From positions 3,968,001 through 4,032,000 of the forward strand of contig NZ_CP017641.1 of NCBI RefSeq assembly GCF_001983935.1: a stretch of 64,000 bases of DNA, given 5' to 3'. This document shows positions 41,848 to 58,983 of the stretch, in pieces (position 1 is the stretch's first letter; each line of letters opens with the position of its first letter). The notes under the pieces are model-generated. The model worked only from the letters and a program-made list of their open reading frames with translations, did no database searches and had not been told where the DNA came from. The position numbers and the translations under genes are program-made. The DNA comes from Fuerstiella marisgermanici. Its GTDB lineage: Bacteria > Planctomycetota > Planctomycetia > Planctomycetales > Planctomycetaceae.

Positions 41848-43308
41848 ATGACCAGATTGATGCTGATTGGTGCATTTGTGTTGCTTCATTGCCATTCCGC
41901 AATGACACAAGCCAAGACCTTGCGAGTCCCGTCGGAATACACTTCCATTCAGTCGGCAATCGACGCAGCAGAACAGGGCGACACAGTGCTCGTCGACAAG
42001 GGACGATATCTGGAACGTGTCGTCATGAAAGACGGTGTCACGTTGAAGAGTGCTGGTGATGATGCTGCCCGTAAAATCGGACTCCTTCGAGCTGAGCAGA
42101 CGATCATTGATGGTTCAGCGAGTGTGAAAGGTGCCGGGGTCACGATGGCTGAGGGGTCGGTTTTGGATGGATTCACGGTGACCGGTGTCGGCCAATACGA
42201 TGAGGACAAATGGCGGCATCACCATGCGACTCACGGCAACGAACAAAGTCACGAACACATCGGTGCTCCCGGAACGCCGGGAATCGCCGTGACAAGCGTG
42301 AACTGCATCGTGCGAAACAACATTGTCCATCATATTGGCTACACTGGTATCGCGATCAGCGGAAACGAAAATCTGGACTGCTCTCCTTTAATCGTCAGCA
42401 ACGTCTGCTTCCGAAATATGGGAGGCGGCATCGGTTCGATGAAACAATCGACCGCCACGATCCGAAAGAACGTTTGCTACGAAAACTTCTACGCCGGAAT
42501 TGGCCACGACAACGCCAGCCCACTCGTTGGCGAAAATACATGCTATGGCAACATTCGAGCGGGCATCGGTATCAGCGAAGGTGCCTGTCCCGTTGTACGC
42601 GGTAACAAGTGCTACGAAAATCGCCGCGCAGGGATCGGTGTCCGGACGCTCGAAACGACTCGACCGATCATTGTAGACAACGATTGCTACGAGAACGAAA
42701 TGGCGGGCATCGGATCGGAAGAAGACGCAGCTCCGACGATTTGCAGGAATCGGTGTTACCGCAACAAACTGGCAGGCATCGGAGCTCGAACACGCTCGCA
42801 CCCGACAATCATCGAAAACGAATGTTACGAAAACGCAGCGGCTGGAATCGGTCAGGAGAGTGATGCTGTGACAATCCTCACAGGCAATTATTGTCACGAC
42901 AACGAGGCTGCCGGAATCGGCTTTGCCGAATGTACGAACGGGCAGTCAACACTGACGAAGAACCGGGTGATCAACAATGCAAAGGTGGCCATCGGCATCC
43001 ACCCCGGATGGAACGTGACCGCGACGCGTAACGAACTGTCGCGAGACGGAGGCATTCCTCCGATCGTGATGATCTTTGCCGGCAGCAAAGCATCGTTCGT
43101 CGAAAATACGATTCAAGGCTCGGGAGTTGCTTGCATTCGACTGGCCGGTGAACTGCAAGCTGTCCACAATAACTTCGTCTGTCCCAAACCTCGCAATGGC
43201 GGCCCACCAAATATCGGCATCTGGGCGCTGAAGGGGTCAAGATTGTCACAATCCGACAACACTTTCGAGGGGTGGCGCAACGATGTCCGAACTGACGAAG
43301 CAAAGTAA
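41848..43308 (+). CDS. Secreted right-handed beta-helix protein with CYEN..AGIG repeats
   Basis: 486 residues with a short signal (MLIGAFVLLHCHSAMTQA). YTSIQSAIDAAEQGDTVLVD is the usual start of a parallel beta-helix. From about residue 190 to 370, turns of about 22-23 residues repeat: NVCYENFYAGIG, NTCYGNIRAGIG, NKCYENRRAGIG, NDCYENEMAGIG, NRCYRNKLAGIG, NECYENAAAGIG and NYCHDNEAAGIG. Stacked Cys and Asn ladders on the coil are likely. Similar folds are pectate lyases, epimerases or surface adhesins, but no lyase residues were identified. Confidence 0.88.
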   Translation: MTRLMLIGAFVLLHCHSAMTQAKTLRVPSEYTSIQSAIDAAEQGDTVLVDKGRYLERVVMKDGVTLKSAGDDAARKIGLLRAEQTIIDGSASVKGAGVTMAEGSVLDGFTVTGVGQYDEDKWRHHHATHGNEQSHEHIGAPGTPGIAVTSVNCIVRNNIVHHIGYTGIAISGNENLDCSPLIVSNVCFRNMGGGIGSMKQSTATIRKNVCYENFYAGIGHDNASPLVGENTCYGNIRAGIGISEGACPVVRGNKCYENRRAGIGVRTLETTRPIIVDNDCYENEMAGIGSEEDAAPTICRNRCYRNKLAGIGARTRSHPTIIENECYENAAAGIGQESDAVTILTGNYCHDNEAAGIGFAECTNGQSTLTKNRVINNAKVAIGIHPGWNVTATRNELSRDGGIPPIVMIFAGSKASFVENTIQGSGVACIRLAGELQAVHNNFVCPKPRNGGPPNIGIWALKGSRLSQSDNTFEGWRNDVRTDEAK

Positions 43309-43316
43309 TCTAGCGG

Positions 43317-44414
43317 CTACATCAGATAACGCAGCTTTTCGTACGCTGCCTTCTCTTTCGCCTGATTGTCAACCGCCGCAGCGAGTTCATCGAAGCCGAA
43401 CATGGTCTTAACTCGGTGAGTCAGTAAAGCACGATCGTACGGTACCGACCCAGATTTCCAGTATTCAGCCACGTGAGGCGTGAATTTGGAAACCTGCGTT
43501 GGGCCTTTTTCGTCGGCGACGTTTGGGAGGTTCCTCCAAAGACGAAGATGATGGCGATGCGATTGAATCGCCCGCTGTGCTAATTCGTCGTAACCGCAAT
43601 CTGCAAGATCGACAATTGCGGCGGCATGGTTGATGACATGGACAAGACCTCCGTAACCGCTGCGGTGAACCTCAGGAGTCAATTCAATCGCTTCATCGAG
43701 AACAGCGATCACCATCGAATCGATGTCGTTGTAAGCCGGGGTTCCATCGTCTTCTGGCAGAGTGATCTTGTTCCCGTGTATTCTTCCACGCTTCGCACCG
43801 TAGTAGCCACTACCGGGTGTCTCGTTCGCAAACATAGCCATTAGCCTCCGGATTCCGTCGACGATGGCAGGCGTGGCGAGTTCAGGATGCTGCTTCAGCG
43901 CGCGGATCGCCAAACACGCAAAGATGACGTTGTGCCCGGATTGGCGAGGTTTGTCGATTCCTTTTTCAAGCCCTTCAGCGATGCCATCGATGAGTGTTTC
44001 ATCTGGTTTCTGCTTCGGAAAAGGCTCAAACAACTCTGCGTCCGACAGCGTCGACTTTTTCGACATCTTCTTCCCAAAGACCGACTCGCCGCGGATGACT
44101 CGTGCAAGATCGCCTTCGATGCCCTCGTAAACTGAAGGATCAAGGTTGGGACGCTGCTCGCCGACGAAGTAGCCGGCAATCAGGGAGGCTCCCAGATGCC
44201 CGGCCATCGAACTCATATGGTGAGCGCGCGCCAGTGCATTGAGACCACTTGAAAGAAAAGACTCGGCGATCGGAGTGGCCGTTGCTGCTCGCACATCCTC
44301 GGCGCAAACCGAACGGCTCATAAGCCCCGGCACTGCCATCCCGCTAATGATTCCGGTGGACAGACGGATGAACTCCCGTCGAATGAGTGAACTGCTCTCG
44401 CTTGGTGAGTGCAT
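43317..44414 (-). CDS. Tat-exported hypothetical protein
   Basis: 365 residues from the ATG at 44414. LIRREFIRLSTGIISGMAVP is a twin-arginine signal (RREFIRL). The mature protein is helical and histidine-rich (ARAHHMSSMAGHLGASLIAG, LVHVINHAAAIVDLAD, IQSHRHHLRLWRN), suggesting bound metal or cofactor, which would explain folded export. No family recognised by me. It is convergent with the beta-helix gene (8-base gap). Confidence 0.82.
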   Translation of the reverse strand: MHSPSESSSLIRREFIRLSTGIISGMAVPGLMSRSVCAEDVRAATATPIAESFLSSGLNALARAHHMSSMAGHLGASLIAGYFVGEQRPNLDPSVYEGIEGDLARVIRGESVFGKKMSKKSTLSDAELFEPFPKQKPDETLIDGIAEGLEKGIDKPRQSGHNVIFACLAIRALKQHPELATPAIVDGIRRLMAMFANETPGSGYYGAKRGRIHGNKITLPEDDGTPAYNDIDSMVIAVLDEAIELTPEVHRSGYGGLVHVINHAAAIVDLADCGYDELAQRAIQSHRHHLRLWRNLPNVADEKGPTQVSKFTPHVAEYWKSGSVPYDRALLTHRVKTMFGFDELAAAVDNQAKEKAAYEKLRYLM

Positions 44415-44504
44415 GCTTAACCTTTTGGTTTTAAAACGACTTGCATCTATCCCAGCAATCTTACCATGCGGGCGGCAAAGTTTCCCCTTGGCCAACATCT
44501 GCGT

Positions 44505-45653
44505 TTACCGATTCGGTTGTCGAAACTGTCCCGGTGGCATGCCTTCCAGCTTGCGAAAGAACACGCACATGTATTCGTCGTGCTCGAATCCGGTCCGCCT
44601 TGCAATTTCGGACAACGAGAGATCTGTTTCAGTCAACAACTCTTTGATCCGTTCCAGCTTTAGTCGGGTCAGCTCTTCATGTGGTGACCGACCAAGGATC
44701 TTCTTGAATCGGCTTTCCAGAACTCGTCGCGACAGCGGCACGTGTCGCACGACATCCGCCACGTTGATTCCTTCCAGCGCATGTTCGCGAATGAATCGCA
44801 ACGCGGTGGCGACGTCCGGATCGTCGATGGCCAAAATGTCGGTCGACTGCCGAGTTTGAATGCCCTGCGGAGCGACGAGGACCGGCGCAGAATCAATTTG
44901 TTCACCGTTCATCATGCGGTCCAACAAAGCTGCTGCCTCGAACCCTGTCCTTTGCGTATTGCAAATGATGCTCGACAACGGTGGATCGGAAAGTTCACAC
45001 AGAAGCTGGTCGTTGTCGACTCCCAGCACCGCGATTTGTTCAGGTACGGCGATGTCCAGTTCCCGGCAGACTTCAAGCAGCTTTTGAGCTTGAATGTCGT
45101 AACAGGCAAAGATCCCGATCGGGCGAGGCAGGTCTTTCAGCCATTTTGCAAGGCCTCGTTTCTCACGGTTCCAAGAGTACTTCGGGTCATTGCGCGACAA
45201 CGAATCGTAAACATTGGCAGCGACTCCGGCCGACTCCACAAGCAATCGGAATTTGTCTCGCCTCCAGTTCGACCAGTTGAAACCCGGATCGCCGCAGTAG
45301 GCCAGATTCCGAAAGCCTCGGTCGAGGAGATGCTGGACACCGAGTTCGGCGATGGCCTCGTCGTCGGTTTCCACCCACGGAATATCCGGCAGGTGTCGAG
45401 CAGCACTCACATCGACGACCGGCAACTTGGTTCTTCGCAACGACGCGGCGATCTCGTCGGTTTCGATTCTCGCGATGATTCCGTCACCGCTCCACCGTCC
45501 AAGCCATTGAGGTGGCCTGCCGCCACGTTCCTGTTCGGGCAAAAAGATGGACCATCGTTCATGATGGCGAACGTACTCCGTAATTCCGTCCAACACGCCA
45601 CGAGAGTACGAATTCGAGGTTTCAATCAGTAGGGCAACGCTTCGTCGCGGCAT
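44505..45653 (-). CDS. XylR-like AraC-family regulator with LacI-type sensor domain
   Basis: 382 residues from the ATG at 45653. The N-terminal two thirds form a periplasmic-binding-protein fold: RRSVALLIETSNSYSRGVLD, then GRWSGDGIIARIETDEI and AVLGVDNDQLLCELSDPPLS. The last 100 residues have two AraC HTHs: INVADVVRHVPLSRRVLESR and LSLSEIARRTGFEHDEYMCV. The architecture is that of the xylose-responsive XylR activators. It is divergent from the xylan operon at 45905, with about 250 bases between, and most likely activates it. Confidence 0.93.
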   Translation of the reverse strand: MPRRSVALLIETSNSYSRGVLDGITEYVRHHERWSIFLPEQERGGRPPQWLGRWSGDGIIARIETDEIAASLRRTKLPVVDVSAARHLPDIPWVETDDEAIAELGVQHLLDRGFRNLAYCGDPGFNWSNWRRDKFRLLVESAGVAANVYDSLSRNDPKYSWNREKRGLAKWLKDLPRPIGIFACYDIQAQKLLEVCRELDIAVPEQIAVLGVDNDQLLCELSDPPLSSIICNTQRTGFEAAALLDRMMNGEQIDSAPVLVAPQGIQTRQSTDILAIDDPDVATALRFIREHALEGINVADVVRHVPLSRRVLESRFKKILGRSPHEELTRLKLERIKELLTETDLSLSEIARRTGFEHDEYMCVFFRKLEGMPPGQFRQPNR

Positions 45654-45904
45654 CGAAAAAATACTCAGTAGTTGCGTTTGACGCAGTAGGAGTTGAGCCG
45701 CTTTGCTTCCTGAAAGCCGCAATTTGTCGGTGAAATATCTCAATTATTGTGCGCGATATGTCATGGCGGAACAACTGTTGGATGCGACAATAAGCACAAT
45801 CGGAGTGGTCTCCGCGCCCAGTTCACGCGGTCGGTATGGGCCGTTTACTCGAAATTGTTTCCCAGCGTGTCGTGACTGCACACGTGAATGAAAGGAAGAA
45901 TCCT

Positions 45905-47023
45905 GTGAGTCGTACTGTCAATGCCGCCATGATTGGATTGGGATTCGGTGCTGAGTTTATTCCCATCTACAAGGCACACCCAAACGCAGATGTCACCGCG
46001 ATTTGCCGTCGCAACGAAGCTGAACTGAACAAGTCCGGCGACCAATTCGGCATCGAGAAGCGATACACCGATTACGATCAAGTGCTTGCTGACCCGGACA
46101 TCGACTTCGTCCATATCAACAGTCCGATTCCCGATCACGCGTGGATGTCGCTGAAGGCGCTCGACGCAGGCAAGCACGTGATGTGTACGGTCCCCATGGC
46201 AACGACGATCGACGACTGTCGCCAGATCGTCGAGAAAGTCAAAGAAACTGGTCTGAAGTACATGATGGCAGAGACCGTCGTCTATAGCCGCGAATACCTG
46301 TTCATCAAAGACCTGTACGACAAAGGTGAACTGGGAAAAATCCAGCATCTGGCAGCGTCACATCCACAGGACATGGACGGTTGGCCGAGCTACTGGGAAG
46401 AAATGATCCCGATGCATTATGCGACGCACGTCGTCAGTCCTTGTCTGGGACTAGTTGATGGATTGGCTGAGTATGTTAGTTGTTTCGGTTCCGGCAAAGT
46501 TCGAGACGATATCGCCAAGAAGTCCGGAAACACGTTTGCACTGCAGTCGGCTCACATCAAGGTCAAAGACTCCGATGTTACTGCTCACATCTGGCGTTGT
46601 CTGTACGATGTTGCTCGTCAGTATCGCGAAAGTTTTGATGTATACGGCACCAAGAAGAGTTTCGAGTGGACGCTGGTCGAAAACGAACCTCACGTGATTC
46701 ACACGGCGAAGAAGCCGGAACCAGAGATTCCGGAGAAGATCGAAGTTCCGGACTTCGCACATCTGTTGCCGGAAGAGATTCAACGATTCACGCTTCCTGC
46801 GGAAATTCACGACGCCGAGCACCTGTCGTTCCTACAGGGAGGTGGTCACGGCGGCTCGCATCCACACTTGGTTCATGAATTCGTTTCGGCTCTGCTAGAA
46901 GATCGTGATCCGAAGCCAAATGCGGTCACCAGTGCAAACTGGACATGCGTCGGAATCTGCGCCCATGAATCCGCGACCAAAGGCGGCGAGATCGTTCGTC
47001 TGCCGGAGTTCACCCTTGGCTGA
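45905..47023 (+). CDS. Gfo/Idh/MocA family oxidoreductase
   Basis: 372 residues from a GTG at 45905, with GGAA upstream. The Rossmann start AAMIGLGFGAEFIPIYKAHP binds NAD(P), followed by VHINSPIPDHAWMSLKALDA and GKHVMCTVPMATT (the usual EKP is here TVP). The substrate domain includes HYATHVVSPCLGLVDGLAEY, with a His at the catalytic position. These enzymes oxidise or epimerise sugars and their derivatives; in this operon a xylan-derived sugar or uronate is likely. First gene of the operon divergent from XylR. Loss of the usual Lys in motif EKP is notable. Confidence 0.9.
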   Translation: MSRTVNAAMIGLGFGAEFIPIYKAHPNADVTAICRRNEAELNKSGDQFGIEKRYTDYDQVLADPDIDFVHINSPIPDHAWMSLKALDAGKHVMCTVPMATTIDDCRQIVEKVKETGLKYMMAETVVYSREYLFIKDLYDKGELGKIQHLAASHPQDMDGWPSYWEEMIPMHYATHVVSPCLGLVDGLAEYVSCFGSGKVRDDIAKKSGNTFALQSAHIKVKDSDVTAHIWRCLYDVARQYRESFDVYGTKKSFEWTLVENEPHVIHTAKKPEPEIPEKIEVPDFAHLLPEEIQRFTLPAEIHDAEHLSFLQGGGHGGSHPHLVHEFVSALLEDRDPKPNAVTSANWTCVGICAHESATKGGEIVRLPEFTLG

Positions 47024-53922
<6,899 letters not shown>

Positions 53923-53952
53923 TCCAGACGCCATCCATCCAGGAAGTTTCTC

Positions 53953-55399
53953 ATGAGAAATACCGGAACGCTGTCCATCTTCGGCCTGATAGGACTGTTG
54001 ACGTTCGTAATGCCAGCGTCTGCTCAGGAGTTTGACGGCAAGTGGCATGCACTGTTTGACACGCCTGCCGGACTTCAGATCTACCATTTCGATTTCCAGA
54101 ACAATAGCGGCAAGGTGACAGCCAGGGCGGCCGTGGAGACTGCTGACCGAAAGCGTGATGTCGCGTTCAAGGAAGCAAAACTGGACGGCGACACGCTAAC
54201 TTTTGTGGAGCTGCGAAAATTCGGCGAGCGTGAGCTTCGCATCGAATACACCGGCACGCTGAGCGACAAAGGGATCACGCTCGTACGCAAAATCGGCGAC
54301 TTCGGAAGTCAGGAATCGGTCGCGACCCGGAAAGTTCCCAAGCACGAACCTGCTTCGACTGCTCCGGTGGTCGAAGTTCAAATCGAACGCATTATCAAGG
54401 ATGCCTTCAAGGATTCTTTCCGCATCGGGACTGCAGGCGATTTTCCGGCGCGGTACTCGAGTCACGAACTCAAGGTCGCAGCCGAGCATTTCAACGCCGT
54501 GACACCCGAGAACTGCATGAAGCCTGAACGGATTCATCCGGAAGAAGGCAAGTGGCGATTTGAGCAGTCCGACGCGTTGGTCCAATGGGCGACGAACAAC
54601 AAGATGAGTGTTCACGGACATACGCTCGTGTGGCACGCTCAGACACGTGACTGGTTCTTTCGCGATGGAGAACGCGAAGTTGTGACGAAGCGAATGAAGG
54701 CTCACATCGACACGTTGGTTGGCCGCTACAAAGGGAAAATCCAAAGCTGGGATGTTGTCAACGAAGCAATCAACGATGGCGGCAATCAGGAAACGGGCCA
54801 AACGGAGAACTTGCGGAATTCCAAATGGGTGCAAACGCTCGGGCCAGAGTTTCTGACGTTCGCGTTCAAGTTCGCTGCACGAAGCAGACCCCAACGCCGT
54901 TCTTTATTACAACGACTACAACATCGAATCTGGTCAGAAGCACGACAGTTCGATGGTCCTGCTGAAACGCCTGCTCAAAGACGGAGCGCCGGTTCACGCG
55001 GTTGGAATTCAGGGTCACTGGCGGACCGGAAGCGTCCCTTACGACGACATCGACAAGGCGATTTCGGATTACGCTTCGTTGGGGCTGAAGGTCAGCATCA
55101 CAGAGCTTGACGTCACGATTAGTGGAGCTTCTGGCGGACAATTCGGCCGCGGCTTTGGGCGAAGACGTTTTGGCAACAGGAAACCTCCTTCGGTCGAAGA
55201 CCTAAACGCTCAAGCCAAAGCGTATAAGAAGCTCTTCGCGATCTTCAACAAGCACAAAGACGTGATCGAACGAGTCACTTTCTGGGGCCTCAACGACCGC
55301 CGCACATGGCGCTTCGGACAACACCCCCTGATTTTCGACGCCAACAACAATCCCAAACCCGCCTACGGTGCGATTGTTAATGAACCATCGCGCGACTGA
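53953..55399 (+). pseudogene. GH10 endo-xylanase, frameshifted
   Basis: Signal peptide, then a domain of about 95 residues shared with the end of the giant protein (ELRIEYTGTLSDKGITLVRK), then GH10. The first part has ERIHPEEGKWRFEQSD, HTLVWHAQTRDWFF and the acid/base Glu in SWDVVNEAINDGG. At about 54880 the frame breaks: FKFAA should continue EADPNAVLYYNDYN, which lies in another frame, with two bases apparently missing. The second frame runs on with the nucleophile Glu in KVSITELDVTIS, VTFWGLNDRRTWRF and stops at 55399. Both halves are otherwise intact, so this is either a recent mutation or a sequence error. Confidence 0.88.
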
Positions 55400-55411
55400 T
55401 TGCAATCACAC

Positions 55412-55470
55412 CACGCCCCTCAGTGCCTCCATGAACTGAGCGAGCCCACAACATGGGGCGTGCTGTTTTC
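55412..55470 (+). terminator. Nested inverted repeats after GH10
   Basis: CACGCCCC (55412-55419) pairs with GGGGCGTG (55455-55462), enclosing CTCAGT (55419-55424) with ACTGAG (55435-55440). A short T-run follows. It lies 13 bases past the GH10 stop and may attenuate transcription between two xylanase genes. Confidence 0.45.
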
Positions 55471-55524
55471 AGCAAGTTGGGCGCAGGCGCATAAGCTTGA
55501 ATTGCACGTCACCAAGGTTTCACC

Positions 55525-58500
55525 ATGACAAAACTTGCAATCTCGTTTGTCTCATTCGTGCTGCTGTCTTTCGCAGCTGTATCCGCTCAGGATGTCCCGC
55601 TGGTCTACGACTTGGAAAACACCGGAGAGAAGTTTCCTCAACCGGTGCTGTCGGCTTTCGAGCAATTGCCGGTCGTGCGACCTCTGCCTGATCCGTTTGC
55701 GTGGCCGGACGGCAGCGGGCGTTCCACAAAGTTCGCAGACTGGGCTCGTCGTCGCTCAGAGATCAAAGCTGAGATTGAAAGATACGGGGTTGGGGAAAAA
55801 CCACCGCGTCCGAAAGACATCGCCGCGACCCTCAAAGACGGAACACTCACCGTCAAGGCGACTGAAAATGGCGAGACCCTGACGCTTACCGCGCGAGTGA
55901 GTATGCCGAAGGGCGACGGTCCATTCCCCGCTGTTATCGGAATCGGCTTTGGTGGCGGAACCGGAAGTTTGCCGGCCGACATCTTCACCAGTCGCGACGT
56001 CGCGACGATCTCGTTCGACTTCAAACAGGTGATGGCTCACCAGCAGAAGCGCGGCAACGAACCGATCAACCGGCTCTATCCGGAACTCACACACATCGGA
56101 GCCTACGCGGCCTGGCCGTGGGGGATCAGCCGTATCATCGACGGTCTGGAACTGGTCGAAAAAGACCTGCCGATCGACCGCAAACGACTGGCCGTCACAG
56201 GCTGTTCGTTCGCCGGAAAAATGGCTCTGTTTGCCGGGGCCTTCGATGAGCGGATCACCCTGACCATTGCCCAGGAATCGGGCGGCGGAGGTGCCGCGGC
56301 GTGGCGAGTTTCTGAAACGCTTGGCAACGTGGAAACGCTCGGCAAGACCAGTCGAGCGTGGTTTCGGGAAGACATGTTTGAATTCTCTGCCGCCGTCGAC
56401 AAGCTGCCGTACGACCATCACGAACTGATGGCGATGGTTGCTCCGCGAGCTCTGCTAGTTCTCGGGAACCCGGAATACGAATGGCTGGCGGATGAATCGG
56501 GATACGTTTCCTGCCGAGCCGCTCATGAAGTCTGGAAGACGTTCGGCATCGGCGATCGCTTTGGTTTCTCGATCGTTGCCGGACATCCGCATTGCCAGCT
56601 TCCTGCCAGCCAGCGACCGGAAGTCGAAGCGTTCGTCGACAAATTTCTGCTGGGCAAGTCGGACGTGAAGACAGACGTCACCAAACACCCGTTCGATTTG
56701 GTCGAACACGAATTCTGGTACGACGGTTGGACGAAAGGCAAGTCGACGTTCCCAACGTTGGACGGCGAGAACATCGAGACCTTCACTTTCGAGGCCGAAG
56801 CGATGAAGTCCGGTTCCGACTGGGAAATCAAATCCGCCGAAGACGCTTCCGCCGGAAAGTACATTACGGTCAAGCCCAGTATTGAAAGCCCGCCAGCCGT
56901 TCCCGCAGGCGACAACGCAGCCGTCACAATTCCATTCACAACTACCAAAGACGCGAAGTACTACATCCACGCTCGCGTGAACTGCCCCTCGGCGGACGAC
57001 GATTCATTCTGGATCCAGATCGACGACGAAGGTTTCGTCATGGCCAACGGCCTCGGAACCCAAGGATGGCAATGGGTCAAGCTGGCCACCTTCAAACCAA
57101 CACCCGGCAAGCACACGCTGACCATCAAGTACCGCGAAAACGGAGCCTTCCTCGATCGCATCGGAATCACAACCTACCCGTTCGGAGCAGACGCCCTCGA
57201 CGCGGCCAAAGCTGAACCAAGCTTGAAGAATGCCGTCGACAAGCGGTTCAAGATCGGTGTCGGCGTCGGACATCGGGTTGTTCAGAACGATGAAGACGCC
57301 GCACTGATTCGCAGGCACTTTGAAATTCTGACTCCCGAAAACTGCATGAAGCCGGAGGGCATTCATCCGCAGGAAAATGAATGGAAGTTTGAGCCGAGTG
57401 ATGCGTTCGCCGACTTCGCCCGAGAACACAACATGGAATTGGTCGGCCATTGCCTTGTTTGGGCCAAGGATGACCGAACCGACGAGTGGATGATGAATGA
57501 GGGTGAAAATCCGGTGTCGCGAGAGAAGCTGTTGCAGCGAATTCAAACGCACGTCAAGACCGTCGTCAGTCGTTACGCCGACGTGGCCACTCACTGGGAT
57601 GTCGTCAACGAAGCGATTGGCGATAGCAACGATGATCTGCTGCGCGATTCGGTGTACTCGCAAACGACCGGGATGGACTTCATCGTCACCGCGTTCAAGA
57701 CGGCCCGCGCACACGATCCCGACGCTCTGCTGATTTACAACGACTACAACGGACACAAACCCGGCAAGCGAAAGAAGCTGATTGAACTGCTGACGAAATT
57801 GAAAGCCGCCGGAGCCCCCATCGACGCGTACGGCATGCAGGGGCATTTTGAACTGGGCGACAACTCGCTGCCGGAACTCCGCGCGACCTTCGATGAACTT
57901 CGCAAACTCGGCATTCAGGTCGTGGTTTCCGAACTCGACATCGATGTGGTCAAACGAGGACGCTGGTGGGCGGACGGAAACAAGTATCGCGACGAACTGA
58001 AAACGTTTGATCCGTACAAAGATGGAATGCCACCGGAAATCGAACAGCAGATGGTCAAACAGTACGTCGAATTGTTCAAGCTGTTTCACGAGTACCGCGA
58101 CATCATCGCGCGAGTCTCATTCTGGAACCTGCACGATGGCCATAGTTGGCTGAATTATTTCCCGTGGGAGCGAGTCAATCATCCGCTGCTGTTTGATCGC
58201 CAACGAAAGCCCAAAGCGGCGTTCGATGCGGTTTACGAAATGCTGAAGAAATCATCCGACCAAAAGGCCGCCGTACGTCACACGCCGCTTCAACGCACCG
58301 ATGCGAACTCCAAAAAGGTCCACAAGCAGCTTGTTGCGAAAACGAAGCTTGGCCAAATCGACGTCTACTTCCAGGGCGATTCGATCACTCGCCGCTGGGG
58401 CGCGACGGACTATCCAGAACTGTTGGCTCACTGGAAAAAGTCATTTCATGGCTGGAACGCGGCCAACTTCGCCTGGGGCGGCGACAACACGCATCACATA

Positions 58501-58983
58501 CTGTGGCGAATGCAAAACGGCGAACTCGAAGGCGTTTCGCCGAAAGTCGTTTGTCTGCAAGCCGGAGCCAACAACCTTCCCTGGATCGGCGCGGCCAAAC
58601 AGTCTCACGTGACCGACGTTGTTGAAGGCATCGAAGTCATCATCGCCGAATTTCGTTCTCGATTTCCCGATGTGCCAGTGGTGCTAACCGCCATGTTTCC
58701 ACGAGACCAGAACGCCGCGTTGGCTCCAACAATTGACGCGATCAACAAGAAGCTGAAAGTGATCAGCCAGGCCGACAAACGAATCCACTGGATCAACATC
58801 AACGACGACCCGGCTGGTGCCAGCGGCAAGTTACTGCCAGACGTGTCGTCGGACGGTATTCACTTGGAAAAGGCCGGCTACGAAGTCTGGGCACAAGCGT
58901 TGCGACCAATCCTGACAAAACTCCTCGGCGAACCAGCTGAGGTTGATCGTGCTCCACCAGCAACAGGCAATCCCGGTCTATGA
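55525..58983 (+). CDS. Four-module xylanolytic enzyme CE15-CBM-GH10-SGNH esterase
   Basis: 1152 residues with a signal (ISFVSFVLLSFAAVSA). Residues 25-380 are a CE15 glucuronoyl esterase: Ser228 in VTGCSFAGKMAL, Glu251 in AQESGGGGAAAW and the His in VAGHPHCQLP. Residues about 405-560 look like a galactose-binding-fold CBM (FTFEAEAMKSGSDWEIKSAE, FLDRIGITTYPFG). Residues about 570-905 are GH10 with catalytic Glu in THWDVVNEAIGDS and VVVSELDIDVV. Residues about 930-1140 are an SGNH esterase (VYFQGDSITRRWG, QAGANNLPW, SSDGIHLEKAGYEVW). It would cut the xylan chain, release lignin-linked glucuronate esters and remove acetyl groups. Confidence 0.94.
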   Translation: MTKLAISFVSFVLLSFAAVSAQDVPLVYDLENTGEKFPQPVLSAFEQLPVVRPLPDPFAWPDGSGRSTKFADWARRRSEIKAEIERYGVGEKPPRPKDIAATLKDGTLTVKATENGETLTLTARVSMPKGDGPFPAVIGIGFGGGTGSLPADIFTSRDVATISFDFKQVMAHQQKRGNEPINRLYPELTHIGAYAAWPWGISRIIDGLELVEKDLPIDRKRLAVTGCSFAGKMALFAGAFDERITLTIAQESGGGGAAAWRVSETLGNVETLGKTSRAWFREDMFEFSAAVDKLPYDHHELMAMVAPRALLVLGNPEYEWLADESGYVSCRAAHEVWKTFGIGDRFGFSIVAGHPHCQLPASQRPEVEAFVDKFLLGKSDVKTDVTKHPFDLVEHEFWYDGWTKGKSTFPTLDGENIETFTFEAEAMKSGSDWEIKSAEDASAGKYITVKPSIESPPAVPAGDNAAVTIPFTTTKDAKYYIHARVNCPSADDDSFWIQIDDEGFVMANGLGTQGWQWVKLATFKPTPGKHTLTIKYRENGAFLDRIGITTYPFGADALDAAKAEPSLKNAVDKRFKIGVGVGHRVVQNDEDAALIRRHFEILTPENCMKPEGIHPQENEWKFEPSDAFADFAREHNMELVGHCLVWAKDDRTDEWMMNEGENPVSREKLLQRIQTHVKTVVSRYADVATHWDVVNEAIGDSNDDLLRDSVYSQTTGMDFIVTAFKTARAHDPDALLIYNDYNGHKPGKRKKLIELLTKLKAAGAPIDAYGMQGHFELGDNSLPELRATFDELRKLGIQVVVSELDIDVVKRGRWWADGNKYRDELKTFDPYKDGMPPEIEQQMVKQYVELFKLFHEYRDIIARVSFWNLHDGHSWLNYFPWERVNHPLLFDRQRKPKAAFDAVYEMLKKSSDQKAAVRHTPLQRTDANSKKVHKQLVAKTKLGQIDVYFQGDSITRRWGATDYPELLAHWKKSFHGWNAANFAWGGDNTHHILWRMQNGELEGVSPKVVCLQAGANNLPWIGAAKQSHVTDVVEGIEVIIAEFRSRFPDVPVVLTAMFPRDQNAALAPTIDAINKKLKVISQADKRIHWININDDPAGASGKLLPDVSSDGIHLEKAGYEVWAQALRPILTKLLGEPAEVDRAPPATGNPGL

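Noticed and set aside
57004-58089. Minus-strand frame of 361 codons inside the CE15-GH10 gene
   Set aside because: Reverse shadow of the conserved GH10 domain.
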